Shown here: positions 49,601-64,000 of the stretch, piece after piece
Numbering within the stretch: the first letter of the stretch is position 1
Layout of the letters: each line of letters starts with the position of its first letter
Translations under genes and position numbers: made by a program
The notes under the pieces: model-generated
The model's database searches: none
What the model was told of the DNA's origin: nothing
Seen by the model: the letters and a program-made list of their open reading frames with translations, nothing else
Origin: Lepas anatifera
Taxonomy: Eukaryota > Arthropoda > Thecostraca > Lepadidae
Reading direction: 5' to 3'
Assembly: GCA_034440635.1 (NCBI GenBank)
Contig: JAOTON010000971.1
Coordinates: forward strand, 1,116,001 to 1,180,000
DNA: 64,000 nucleotides

Positions 49601-51434
49601 AAAAGAATCTCATATACATGAACCAGGCCCTCACACAGACCGAGTTGATGGATGGAAATTGTAATTGAAGTTTAATGTCCCCCCCACCAATTACTTCCAG
49701 GCTCGACGATACAAGACTACACTAACCCGAAACACTAACACCATTATCCGAACACTGTTCACCCATCAGCCTCCTTTCCGCGGGTTCACTGACCCGTAGC
49801 TGTGTCCAATGACCACCACGCGGCGCCGGCTGGTGGCGTACTTCTTGAAGACGCAGCGCACGTGCTGCAGCTGGCTGTGGAAGCTGTAGTGGCGCGGCGA
49901 GCTGGGGGCTGACGAGAAGCCGTGTCCCAGCAGGTCCGGCGCCACGCACTCGTACCCCTGCACACACACACACCTCCGGGTCAGCTGCTGAGACCTCAGG
50001 GCGCCACACACTCGTACCCCTGCACACACGCCCCTCCGAGTCAGCTGCTGAGACGCCACACACTCATACCCCTGCACCATGACCCTCCGGGTCAGCGGTA
50101 CAGACGCCACACACTCGTACCCCTGCACCACGACCCTCCGGGTCAGCTGCTGAGACCTCAGGGCGCCACACACTCGTACCCCTGCACACACGCCCTCCTA
50201 CCTCAGGGCACGTCACACTCGTAAAAGTTTGTGGCGCTAAAGCTCTGACAAACGTTTTAATGGGGAATCTGAATTGTAAGCTTGCCAGTGAATGCATCTA
50301 ATCCTAGGTCCGTAAGGCAAACAAAATGCCACCAACCTGTTGTGAGAAGTGCTTGATCTGTGACGTCCAGACCTCGGCTGAGCCGCCGACGCCGTGTAGA
50401 AAGAAGAGCAGCGGCAGCCTGCTCTCGGTGGCGGTCGGCGGCGGCGGGGGCGGCGGCTGCTGTTGCTGCGGCGGCGGCGGAGGCCGGGGCTGTGTCCCAG
50501 AGGGCGGCGGCGGCGGCGTCGGCTCCCGTTCATCATCCGTCTCCGTCTCCCCCCACAGTGGCGTCCGGCAGCCTCACGGTTAGGTCGCCCGGGTCGTCCC
50601 GGCTCGGCTCGTACGCCGGGTTGGCCACGCCCTCCACTGCATCCGTGAGATCTGCGCTCTGGAGCCCCCATCAGCACCGTCCAACTCCTCGTCGCACTCC
50701 TCCAGCCTGTAGTCGCCGGGGGTGGCGACCAGCTCGGTGGACGACCTCCGCACCACGTCGTCAATGGTCTGGTCCAACAGCTGTCGCACGGTCACCTCCG
50801 CTTGGGATACCTGCGCCGTCATCGAGGTCTTGCGAGCGCGCCCGACTGCATCGGCCGGTCCGAACGTATTGGTGGAGGCTTTGCGACGCCCCGGCCCCAC
50901 GGCCGTGATGTGGGGACCCTGCCGGCGCCACGAGTCAGGCACTGCTGATGTGGGTGTGCGACATTCACCGCAGGAAACAAGAGACTGGTTACGAAATATG
51001 CACGCACCATTGCGTTGTGTAATTAACACGCTCACTGGATTTTAGTTATTGGTACTTCGGGTGCGACAACAGCTCTGGTCAAACAGTGCCTAGTTTCTCA
51101 TTTGTACTCCGACTTGCAGGACTTCACCGGCTTCTCACAATTTACCTTATCGTACGCGTGTACTCCTCTACACAGACCAAATACATTGTGACATACCAAT
51201 GTTGGTACACGGGTCTGGAGCGAGACGAGCCTCACCTGCCAGTGGTTGAACCAGAAGTCATTGGTGGGGACGTCACTTCCCTCAGACCGCGATGTCACGG
51301 CGCCGTCCAGCTGATCCGCGGAGGTGCTCTCGAAGGGAAGCACGTGCAACACTCTCAAGTGGCCCCGCGGCGTCACCTCCACAAAGTCCAGGTTCGGCGA
51401 CTTCACGGGAGAGGGCGCCACGCGATGGCTTCGT
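40529..51434 (-). CDS. ABHD8: ABHD8-type alpha/beta hydrolase, seven exons, 5' end missing
   Basis: Seven exons join in phase to about 485 codons, against roughly 440 for the human protein. The N-terminal part (NLDFVEVTPRGHLRV) matches the FVEVKPGRVLRV region of ABHD8. A low-complexity P/Q-rich linker follows, then the hydrolase fold: FFLHGVGGSAEVW (oxyanion strand), GYECVAPDLLGHGFSSAP, and the nucleophile elbow GHSYG with the catalytic Ser. The triad Asp is in LLLHGMKDKFV and the His in NAGHMVMLE. The family is a soluble serine-hydrolase type whose substrate I do not consider established. Exon 2 has two compensating frame breaks. The start codon lies in an upstream exon that I could not place with confidence. 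Intron 6 (6.8 kb) is full of repeats. The gene is head to head with the FEM1 gene. Confidence 0.88.
40931..40966. repeat. Perfect 17-bp inverted repeat (hairpin)
   Basis: GAATAAAATATGATGCA and TGCATCATATTTTATTC are exact reverse complements separated by GT. It is in ABHD8 intron 6 and 260 bp before exon 7 in transcript order. No function known to me; possibly the centre of a small foldback element. Confidence 0.8.
42028..42283. repeat. Tandem duplication, unit about 128 bp
   Basis: GGGCGCCATAGTGCGCTAAG, TCTATCCAAAGGAAATATTT and TTAGCTTCCTGAAGCTCCTA recur 128 bp later with a few changes. GC-rich GGGCGCC motifs punctuate it, and more of them continue to 42.37 kb. Confidence 0.75.
42656..43370. 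repeat. Degenerate satellite, units about 20-25 bp (left part)
   Basis: Many imperfect copies of AGATCAGCTCAGGGGSCACC with variable spacing. It stops at 43.37 kb and resumes at 44.40 kb, so the sequence between looks inserted. Confidence 0.75.
43371..44397. mobile_element. About 1-kb insertion splitting the satellite
   Basis: Unique-looking sequence between two blocks of the same satellite, ending in an AT-rich tail (TATAAAAATATAAAATATAAA) like a retroposon 3' end. No RT or transposase frame is readable. A CCTTATCCTTATCCT run lies at 44.25 kb. Identity unknown. Confidence 0.35.
44398..44578. repeat. Degenerate satellite (right part)
   Basis: ACCAGGCAAGCTCGGGGCAT, CACCAGATCAACTCAGAG and ACCAGGTGAGCTCAATGGGC continue the repeat seen at 42.66-43.37 kb. 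Confidence 0.7.
44728..45028 (+). other. Open region inside ABHD8 intron 6, possible coding remnant
   Basis: After TTGCATCTAG at 44738, an open frame reads GVGTPIKGALRHLWGEHIPH, then VPVCLDENLNARRFFNAGF, before dissolving into imperfect repeats of TACTGTGCCGCAGTG. The first 45 residues look protein-like, but I cannot name a family. It may be a captured or transposon-derived fragment. Confidence 0.2.
45700..46840 (+). mobile_element. Non-LTR retrotransposon 3' fragment with (TAAA)n tail
   Basis: Frames at 45758-46135 and 46135-46467 encode WRLNLNPAKCVAF, LGILLDSKLNFSSHINKVVC and ANRALGLMIRSF, then MEYGSVVWNGAAKTHIDRIE and RVQHKFLIWL. This is the thumb and C-terminal region of a jockey-like RT. 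One frame change separates the two parts. The element ends in a (AAAT)n tract at about 46811-46838, as expected of a 3' tail. It lies inside ABHD8 intron 6, antisense to the gene. Confidence 0.7.
47456..47569 (-). CDS. ABHD8: ABHD8 exon 6, catalytic Asp
   Basis: The acceptor is GGTGCCTCCAG and the donor is GAAAAG|GTACGT. The 38 codons include FWPEGDLSFHKQITLPT and LLLHGMKDKFVSLVE, where the Asp of the triad sits. The phase is 0 at both ends. Confidence 0.83.
47884..47980 (-). CDS. ABHD8: ABHD8 exon 5
   Basis: The acceptor is CTCCCTTTCAG and the donor is GACAG|GTAAAA. The exon encodes REMFYTPRGKLIEVEKGF followed by DVPSYVLSHTMRGQ. This aligns with the human cap-region stretch ending SFVLRAMMSGQ. 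Confidence 0.82.
48188..48352 (-). CDS. ABHD8: ABHD8 exon 4
   Basis: The acceptor is GTGTCATCAG and the donor is AAAAC|GTGAGA. The exon encodes SSFATVLAREYLNVV, LLVLVSSGGPTPL and ICLLSCLKPLLICGFK, which matches the ABHD8 region after the nucleophile (FLAHEYPDLVHKVIM in human). The phase fits exons 3 and 5. Confidence 0.82.
48405..49112 (-). repeat. Minisatellite, 31-bp unit, in ABHD8 intron 3
   Basis: About 22 nearly identical copies of GCGCAGCAGCGGTCAGGGGA plus GTCGACTGACA on the + strand; each carries a SalI site (GTCGAC). It stops about 50 bp from the exon 4 acceptor. On the gene's strand the unit reads GCTGCTGCGCTGTCAG, an acceptor-like run. High copy identity suggests recent expansion. 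Confidence 0.92.
49385..49566 (-). mobile_element. tRNA-derived SINE, copy B (182 bp)
   Basis: Read on the minus strand it starts GGGGGCGCGGTAGTGGGTGG, has the B box CCCGGGTTCAAGGCCCGG and the body GGCGACGCCATATGACCCTG, and ends AATAATTATTATA. Perfect 12-bp direct repeats AGCAACAAATTA flank it (49373-49384 and 49567-49578). It lies in ABHD8 intron 3, in sense with the gene. Confidence 0.85.
49794..49957 (-). CDS. ABHD8: ABHD8 exon 3, nucleophile elbow
   Basis: The acceptor TGTGTGTGCAG precedes GGG TAC GAG. The exon encodes GYECVAPDLLGHGFSSAP, VRCVFKKYATSRRR and VVVIGHSYG; the donor GG|GTCAGT splits the last Gly codon. The GHSYG motif holds the catalytic serine. Copies of the acceptor plus the first exon bases are tandemly repeated upstream in the intron. 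Confidence 0.85.
49958..50215 (-). repeat. Minisatellite repeating the ABHD8 exon 3 acceptor
   Basis: Four further copies of a unit of about 45-65 bp. On the minus strand each contains GTGCAGGGGTACGAGTGTGT followed by GGCG, which is the exon 3 acceptor and its first 20 coding bases (GYECVA). Spacer sequence CTGAGGTCTCAGCAGCTGAC is also shared. Confidence 0.88.
50337..50918 (-). CDS. ABHD8: ABHD8 exon 2 with two compensating frame breaks
   Basis: A 582-nt exon running from CCGGCAG|GGT to CAACAG|GTTGGT. The first third reads VTVRQLLDQTIDDVVRRSST. After the G-run at 50665-50669 the good frame moves by one and gives ADLTDAVEGVANPAYEP and DLTVRLPDATVG. After the G-run at 50549-50554 it moves back and gives a P/Q-rich linker and LPLLFFLHGVGGSAEVWT. 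In the starting frame the middle segment has a TAA (50580-50582) and a TGA. The exon length is a multiple of three, so its ends agree. The likely cause is two homopolymer length errors; a small unannotated intron is less likely. Confidence 0.75.
51236..51434 (-). CDS. ABHD8: ABHD8 exon 1 (first traceable)
   Basis: The acceptor-like GAGACAG precedes 51434 and the donor CAG|GTGAGG follows 51236. The exon encodes SPNLDFVEVTPRGHLRVLHV and ends NDFWFNHWQ in phase 0. An in-frame TGA lies just upstream of the acceptor and there is no in-frame ATG, so the initiator is in another exon. One possible upstream donor, CTCAG|GTAAG, is on the minus strand near 51806 with a compatible phase, but its coding match is weak. 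Confidence 0.75.
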
Positions 51435-52119
51435 CTGTCTCAACGTGCGACACACGTAAATACCAGTACAAATACGGAAATCACACCCTAATTATCAAGC
51501 TCCCCTCTTACAAGTGCATGGCCGATGTCGGGTGCTTCAAGAATCACAATGTGGGCAATGTATGTGGACAATGTATGTGACAATGTGGACAATGAGTAAA
51601 TGGGCCAGAGCTGGGAAATTTGTATAAGATCAGTGGATTTTTTTTAAAGAAAAAAAAAACAGGTAGGCAGCTGAATTCTGCCTGAGTATTTGCAGCGTAT
51701 CGCAGATGTGGAAATGATAAAAGTATTAAGGCTTAACACATAAAATACTTAACATCATCAGAAACACGTTCTGTCTCTCAGTAAGCTGATTCAAGACAAG
51801 GTCTTACCTGAGGCACGGACAAAGTAGGTCCGCCACTACATTACAGGCATGGGAAGCCCCGGAGCAGAAGCTTTCAAATCTGTCACACAAGTCTTCATAA
51901 CAGCTGGACACAGGAGCGGATGTCATGCTCACCTACAGAACATGGGGAAAATTACCACAAAACCTCTTCAAACCCAAGCAGGTAACCAGGCCAACAACAG
52001 ATCAGATATTTATGGAAATCCAGACATTTGTCATGTTCGAGAAATTTAGATTGCATTGCGCCCCTGTAGCCACGTGAGCATTACGCTTGTTCGGTGGTGA
52101 TCAAAGGCAACACCACAAT

Positions 52120-52282
52120 CGTCTTGTGGTTGAACGGGAACCTCTCACCGTGACTTCGATAACCATAATCGATTATCGAAAGGTGTAAAATTCTGCCGTC
52201 GATAACGGCTTCCATAATTTTCGTCGATAACGACTCCCCTAATCACTACCTATCAACAAAAGTTATTGAAATGCCCACCACT
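52120..52282. repeat. ATCGATAA-rich repeat fragment, possibly a hAT-type end
   Basis: Several CGATAA motifs (TCGATAACC, ATTATCGAAAG, GTCGATAACG), ending AAATGCCCACCACTG, which in reverse is CAGTGGTGGGCATTT, a common hAT-like terminus. A related piece with TATCGATAATTTATC and AAGTGCCCAACATTG ends at 53.54 kb. No matching left end or duplication found. Confidence 0.3.
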
Positions 52283-52452
52283 GCGTGTAAGAACAATAAT
52301 TCGTCAACAAAATCGCTGAATTTATAAAGGGACAACGAAAAATATGTCAAAAAGGCTTACAAGCTATGGGGCGATCATAGGAAAATGACGTCATGCTCAC
52401 GCCCCACTGCGCGTGCTGTGCGGACACATTTTTCTGGCATGAACATCTTTAA

Positions 52453-52901
52453 AGGGAATGTGGCACCTTGGTCGAATCCTGGAATTTAGTGAAATCAGGC
52501 GTTCTTTTAGCCAAAAATAATAAAACCACTGATGATTTCTCCGAAAAATGTACAATAAGCTCAATATTTTGTTCTCAAAAATACTCCTCTAGAAAAAGAA
52601 AGAAATATCAGCCTGTGGATGATGTCACGATCTGGCAACCACTACCATACTTGAAACGCTTCAAGGGCTTCGATTCGCTGATACTCATCGTGACGTCAGC
52701 ATATGTCGTCACACCCGCAGCTCACAACAATGGCCGCCCGGCGACTGGTTGATGGGGGGCTGGTGTCAGGTAGGTTTTAGCTTTTTTCTACGGAAATATC
52801 GAGTTCCAAGACAAATGAAATATGGAGTACCGGGTTTTCTGCCTTGCTTTACAACTTGGCTATCTCAGTTAAAATAACGTTGTGAAGGTGCCACATTCCC
52901 T
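52453..52901. mobile_element. 450-bp TTAA MITE, copy 2
   Basis: Same termini and interior as the copy at 28.1 kb, in the same orientation. The left flank is TTAA (52449-52452) and the right flank is TTAC (52902-52905), so the duplication has one mutated base. The lengths of the two copies differ by one base. Confidence 0.8.
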
Positions 52902-53711
52902 TTACCACCCGCGTGCTAAACATTACTTGGATACTGCTGTATATAAATATGTAAAAATAATTATATTTGCTACTTTGAAACGTGAAAACAAAAATTAAAA
53001 CTGTATGGTTTACCATGATTCTGGCCTAAGCGGGACTCCTGGTTCTCAGGATGGACATGTGGTTATGTATGGTTATCTGACCTATACAGGCACTGGTAGA
53101 GGTCACCAAACTTTGCCTCGGGAGCGGTGTTGCGCCCGACGACACCCAGAAGAACATCCACGAGATTGGTAGTGTGGATTTCAACAATTTTTACAATGTC
53201 AAACTGTCTTAGCAGTTAGCAATTGTGAATACATGCGAGTAAGACACAAATTCGGTCTCCTCTCGTGACAATATAAAGCGTGCTGAATGTTTACATCTTA
53301 AACACTCATGTAAAATGCATCTGGTTGTCATCCAATACCCCTTTACAAGGCAGGCTAGGCATGGGTATCCTTTGACAGGAAGGAGTTTTGAAAACTTGTC
53401 AAAAAAATATATCGGTATCAATGGGCTAAAAACAGTGACTTCAATAACAAGACATGGATGAGCGATTATCACAAGTTTCATCAGTTATCGTCAATAACGA
53501 CTTCGGTAGTCTTTATCGATAATTTATCAAAGTGCCCAACATTGGAAACAGGTAGGTACACCTAGTATGATAGCACATGATGAGCATTGTTGCCAGCATA
53601 TGTTGTTGGATTTTAAGTCAGAACTTCTCATTAGTTTTTATTGAGCTGCTGGCCAAGGTTTTCCCTGGTCACTACACAGAAGCAATCATAGTTTTGTTAC
53701 TATATGATACC

Positions 53712-54195
<484 letters not shown>

Positions 54196-54784
54196 GTTGT
54201 TTCTACTCCATCCCTTCGGGATATGAGCACAACACCCCAATCATAAGATTTTGTGCCCAAGAGGTTGCAATATCCAAAAGCATTACTCTTCTAGTTAGAA
54301 TGGAGATTCCAATACAAGATCTTAGATTTGCCTACCTATTCACCTACAGGACTCAGAAGTGCAGATCAGACGAGATGGTGTTAAGCTCCTGAGATGTCAC
54401 AAAACCTGAAATAATGTAATTTTTTACTGCAAAATCCATTTATATTAAAAATATTAGGATAAGACTTGTCATTCAGCTCACTATTTGTGGCTCATTATTT
54501 GTGAGTTGCCCCCTCTGGTCGGGGCGGGGTGGGGTCAATGGTCATATATATGTGCATTGTCTTGGACTGATTTTACAGTGTGTGCGTTTTTACCATGTGC
54601 AAGCGTGTTTTACAGTTTTTCTGCGTATGTTTTCTTCCACTCTCTTCCTCCTGTGGGAACTTTCCTATACTTTTTATATACTGTTTTAATCTGATTGTGT
54701 TTTATTCAGCAATATATATGTGTATGGACGTAGTAACTAACTGAGCTGGTTTCCCTGGGCTGGTGGGCTGGGGTTGATCTCCAG

Positions 54785-55600
54785 TGTGCAAATTGTGGCA
54801 TTTTCAATGAGATCTTGTCAGTGAGAGTGCCCTTGGAAACAGGAGCCAGTGGTTTAAATTTCATCAACCTGGTTTGAATTTGCCAGACCAATACAAGGAA
54901 GGCGACACTTAAACCAAACAAATAATGACTGAATGGTTAAGAATGGTATACTGAATGGTCCTTTCCCATTGAGCCTTCCCCGGCTGGCCCTGCTACCTGA
55001 CCTGGACATGTCTCGTCTGTATGCATCTTGTGTTACCTTACCTTAGTTACCTTAAGTGTACGGGTCTTTATGAGGCAGCTAGGTGCCTGTTTTGTGCTAG
55101 GTGCCTGTTAGGTGCCTGTTTGGGAAAAAGTGTGTGCAGTCTTCTTGCATAAAAGTGTATGGTTTCAAGTGCAAAGTGTGCAACAGCCTCAATTAATTTT
55201 TCTGATGAGGCTACGCATTTTAGTGTTATGAGCCATTCTATTAAAAGTAGGATTGTATGTAGTTTGTACCGCGAAGTGTCAATATATGTATGGATTCAAG
55301 ACACAGGAGATGGCCAGTGTGCAAAGTATGACATTTCCAACAAAATCTTGTCAGTGCAAGTGCCCTTGGTGACAAGAGCTTGTGGTGCAAATTTTATCAA
55401 CCTGGTGCAAATTTTTTAGACTGGTGAGAGGAAGGTGACACCTAGTGTGCAAAGTATGGCATTTTCGCGAGATCTCGTTGGTGCGAGTGCCCTTGGAGAC
55501 AGGAGCGAGTGGTGCGAATTTTACCAACCTGGTGTGAATTTGTGAGACTGGTTCGAGGAAGGTGACACTGAAAACCAAACAAATAAAGGCTATATGGTTA
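54785..55600. repeat. Diverged direct repeats, unit about 130-150 bp
   Basis: Three copies, near 54.79, 55.32 and 55.45 kb, share GAGTGCCCTTGGAGACAGGAG, ATCAACCTGGT and GAGGAAGGTGACAC. Two are adjacent and one lies 380 bp away. No coding signal. Confidence 0.7.
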
Positions 55601-56240
55601 TAAAGATACAGGAGGGGACCTTATGAAAAGTCCTCAACTAACTAACTAATAAGGGAGGTAGCATTGTATCTTGTGGGTAGGCTGGGTGCGTTTTCTCCTG
55701 GTATATAGAAGACTGGTGCGAATTTTTGGTGGCTGGCGGTGCGAGAATTTTAGATGGCTGGTGCGACTTGTCTGGCCTGCTGCCATACTTTGCAGACTTG
55801 GGTGACACCAAAATCCAAACATATAATGGCCAAATGGTTATAAAGACAAAGGAGGGAACCTTATTAAAAGTCCTTAACTAACTAATAAGAGAGGTAGCAT
55901 TCCATCATGTGGGTAGGAATGGATGCATTTTTCTCACTGGTACACGGCAGATTGGTGAGAATTTTTTGTGGCTGGCGGTGCGAGAATTTTAGATGGCTGG
56001 TGTGACTCGTCTAGCCTGCTGCCATACTTTGCAGACTGGGGAGAGGGCCTTATAAAAAGTCCTTAACTCACTAACTAATAAGAGGTAGCATTGCATCATG
56101 ACAGTGGAAATGGGTGTTTTTCTCCCTGGTATATGGCAGATTGGTGTTAATTTTTGGAGGCTGGTGGTTAGAGACGATTTTAGATGGCTGGTGCGACTTG
56201 TCTGGCCCGCTGCCATACTTTGCTGACTGGGTCGGTCTGA
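55560..56240. repeat. Tandem repeat, unit about 190-245 bp, three copies
   Basis: GCGAGAATTTTAGATGGCTG, TCTGGCCTGCTGCCATACTT, AAAGTCCTTAACTAACTAA and AGAGGTAGCATT recur in each copy. It follows and partly overlaps the shorter repeats at 54.79-55.60 kb, giving a nested structure. Confidence 0.7.
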
Positions 56241-58302
56241 TCCAAGATACCTGGTCTGATCAGCATCAGAACGGGGCTGGGTTTTATTCCTTAACCCACT
56301 GGTGACAACAACAGTTTTCAGCTCCAACAACCTGTGCAACCGGCAATGGCTATTTTCTCTACAGACATAGCAGTGTGTCGGTCGTTGTTTTCCTTCAGCC
56401 ACATTTTTAGGTTTTACTATTGCAAGACAGAAAGGCAGCGGCGGCGGGGCGTTGGGCGTACGCGCTCTCTCTCTTCTTGATTTTCTTTTCTTCTTTAGTT
56501 CGCTCTTCGCTGTTGTTATTTTTTATGTCCGTCTTCTAAATCTAAACCTATTCGGTCATGAACATCTCTAAATAACCCGTAAAGCTAGTTCAGAAACCTC
56601 TAAATCTCTTCCTATTTAAAGAGAAAAGGGAGAGCTTACGAAAAAAGTCATGCAGATTGAGCACCTCACAATCTGGCATTATGTAATTGCTTTTCATCAT
56701 CATCGCCGCCTATGTTTATTATTATTATTATTATGGTAAATGTGCGCCTCCTCGTGCGGGCGAGCGAGGGCCTTGGGCGAGCTGCTGCTGGATAACAAGA
56801 AGTAAGGTGGTGGGGACGGTGATACGAACTGATAAAAAACAGATCACACATTTTGGACACATTCAAGTGGTTCAATGGTTTTGTACTTTGAACCGTCGAA
56901 AGTCTCTTAATTATGTTGAAAATTATTTCATTAATTATGTTGATTTGTTAAACTAGAGACATATTGCATACACCCTCCCGGTTGCAGATCTACCAATTGC
57001 TTTAGTACCAAAAAGGAATTCGTTTCCACTGTGGATATCCTGGAGAAGTCCATTGACCTATTCAGGTATGTTTATTGTGAGTTTTTCTACACAGATGGTT
57101 ATAAAAGGATGTCAGATACATATTCTACTTTAAAACTGGAAGTCTGGAAGGAAGGCAACTCTGAAAGGCAACATCTCAATTTGCTTTCAGAGTTGTTTGC
57201 AATTCTGTAGTGATGGATGGAGATTCCAGGGGTTGGGCCAGGGTGGGAACCCCATAGGCCTTATATTGATATAGGGCTTTTATTGCTGTGTCAGTGTTAA
57301 CCCATGCAGGACCCCTAGGATCAAGAAGAGATCCAGCCTTGGGTGCAGTGTATGAAAGCATAAAATCTTGTAATTTTAGGAAGACAATTACATGTGTTGA
57401 CCCCTACAGTGATATTTTTGCTCCTGCGACCAGTCACCAGCCTCAATAGAGGTCCAGCAGCTGTATAATTATTTGATTTTTGATGCCTTTGGAATTAAAA
57501 TTGTCCATGAAATTGAATTTTTCTGTGTACACTATATTGAATGCTCTCTTAATCCCTCAAGCTTATATTTAAGTAATTGTCTTACAGAGTCAAAATATGT
57601 TTTTGTATTCTTACCTGGTTAGTTTTCTTTGACACAGAGAGGAAGGTTGAGTAAGATCCGAGGAGGGAAGAGGAAACCAGACTTACAGATGCTTCAGTCC
57701 TATAGAGAGATAGAGTACAGGTACTTTGGTTCAGTGACTGGATTTAAACTTCATCCTTGAAAACTACAGAGTGCTGGGCATTGACATTGTGAATATTCCA
57801 AGAAAATCAGTTCAGGAATATGAAAACACATGCATTACATCAGTATTCTGTCCTAGGAGAAGGCATAAAGTCTATTGTGCATACATTTATCCAAAATGTC
57901 CTTAAAACTACATAAATTGGGGGCATATAGATTGTAGTGCTGTTGGTGTGATGCCAACTCTGGCTAAACTTTTAAATGGGCCCATTTCTGCACCTCTAAC
58001 CTCCTTCAGGCTTCTCCAGAGGGGGTCGAACACTACCAAACCCTATGTTCCAGAAGAAAGCTCAAGGTATTCTACCCTTCTGGGAGCAAGCTGGAGGAGC
58101 CTGGGGTAGGTGCTGGAACATAATATTTGAAATACAGGTATCAAACTGTGGACTGGGAATATCAGGAGCTATTTACTGGTCATATAAAACATTAGAAGTA
58201 CCAAACAACTATATCCAAATTTAGCAAACAGCCTAACATACATTTAGAACTGAGTCACTCTTTGTTCACCCAATTGGCATATGCAGTTGAGAGGGGTCTG
58301 GT

Positions 58303-58657
58303 ATCAACCTGCAGTGGAGGGGATTCTAAAATCCCCCCCTGAGATATATAATTCAATAGGTCTAGAAAATTGCCCATTGGGGGTGTGGGGGCAATGATGA
58401 TCTACAGTATAGCTAAGTTTCATTGACCTAGATAAATATCTTCAGGGTCAAACAAGGTTGTAAAGGCCAAATTTGAAAGCCCATAAGTAAAAAGAAGATC
58501 GACAAATTTTCAAAATTCTTACAGCAATTGGCACTCTAATGAATTCTCTCAAATGTGGGCTTGTAGAGTTTAAAGCTTCAAACAGTTTTCTGGCCACCTG
58601 TGAAATATTAGTTGGGAGTGGTACTTTAGGACCCCCCCTTCTCCACTGCATTTGTTA
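58303..58657. mobile_element. Internally deleted copy of the 36-kb TTAA element
   Basis: TGCAGTGGAGGGG at the left is mirrored by TCTCCACTGCA at the right. The interior shares ATGATCTACA, TTTCATTGACCTAG and CTTCAGGGTCAAAC with the element at 36.1 kb. It is about 350 bp long, so most of the interior is missing. The right flank still reads TTAA; the left does not. Confidence 0.55.
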
Positions 58658-59064
58658 AATCATGGAGCCAGAGTTCACTCCAATACCAATTGAGTCAACC
58701 TTAAGTCACCAACAAGCTTGCTTGTTTGCACTGCCCATTTTCAATCTGAGACTTTTTGAAAACATTTTACCACAGTTAGTTTCTTCACTGTTATATAAAC
58801 CTTTGTACAAGAAGGGCACTTAGTGATAGAGAGGAGACAATTGGCAGACAATTGGTACACATATTATTAGGGTAGAGACATCATACACAATTTGACTGCA
58901 GTAACATCTTTGTACTATCTCATTGAAGTCAACTCATGATTTTATGTCACAAAAGGTGTTCCCATGAAATATGTTTTGTCATAGTACACTGAGTACCCTA
59001 ACCTCCATTCTCTTTAAAAATTATGCCAGAGGAGATCTAAAGATCATTACATCTCCTTTTGCAG

Positions 59065-64000
<4,936 letters not shown>

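Noticed and set aside
51781..51860. Upstream ABHD8 exon with donor CTCAG|GTAAG near 51806
   Set aside because: Phase fits, but the translated sequence (NVVADLLCPCL) has only a vague likeness to the ABHD8 N-terminus and no in-frame ATG was found. Kept only as a remark.

Overview
The window is animal nuclear DNA. It has spliced genes with GT-AG introns, long non-coding stretches, microsatellites, many minisatellites and several families of dead mobile elements. Nothing looks bacterial or plasmid-borne. The host is an invertebrate. I lean towards a marine invertebrate such as a crustacean, but the sequence alone does not settle it.

Three genes can be traced exon by exon. (1) On the + strand, about 11.5-21.5 kb holds the last three exons of a small membrane protein that I cannot name: two hydrophobic segments, a basic cytosolic tail and a C-terminal STLV. 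(2) On the - strand, 51.4 down to 40.5 kb, is an ABHD8-type alpha/beta hydrolase with seven coding exons and a full Ser-Asp-His triad. (3) On the + strand, from 59.1 kb to beyond the window end, is a FEM1B-type ankyrin-repeat protein, the substrate receptor of a CUL2 E3 ligase; six coding exons are visible. Genes 2 and 3 lie head to head. An isolated coding exon with good splice sites lies at 29.63-29.75 kb and belongs to an unidentified gene.

Both recognised genes carry small frame breaks inside otherwise conserved exons: two compensating ones in ABHD8 exon 2, one in FEM1 exon 3 and one in FEM1 exon 5. Two sit in or beside G/C homopolymers, so assembly error is the simplest reading.

The most striking feature is a set of about 30-60 bp minisatellites placed at exon edges. 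Four of the seven arrays clearly repeat the splice boundary itself: a 5' splice site at 14.0 kb, and 3' splice sites at 20.8-21.2, 49.95-50.2 and 63.3-64.0 kb. The other three (12.7, 24.8, 48.4 kb) also lie within about 230 bp upstream of an exon or putative exon and look like polypyrimidine-AG units. Each array offers the spliceosome several near-identical decoy sites.

The rest is repeat landscape. There are TTAA-flanked elements of about 1 kb with CCC/CAC-type termini and clusters of TGACCT half-sites (1.5, 7.0, 26.7, 36.1, 58.3 kb). A 450-bp TTAA MITE is present at 28.1 and 52.5 kb, with a third copy split by a SINE at 10.0 kb. A tRNA-derived SINE has clear target duplications (10.05 and 49.39 kb). 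A hAT-type MITE has an 8-bp duplication (33.5 kb) and is nested in an old retrotransposon. There are three non-LTR reverse-transcriptase remnants (22.7-24.1, 32.9-34.5 and 45.7-46.8 kb), a long (GA)n/(GAGACA)n tract at 53.7 kb and a degenerate satellite at 42.7-44.6 kb that is split by a 1-kb insertion.
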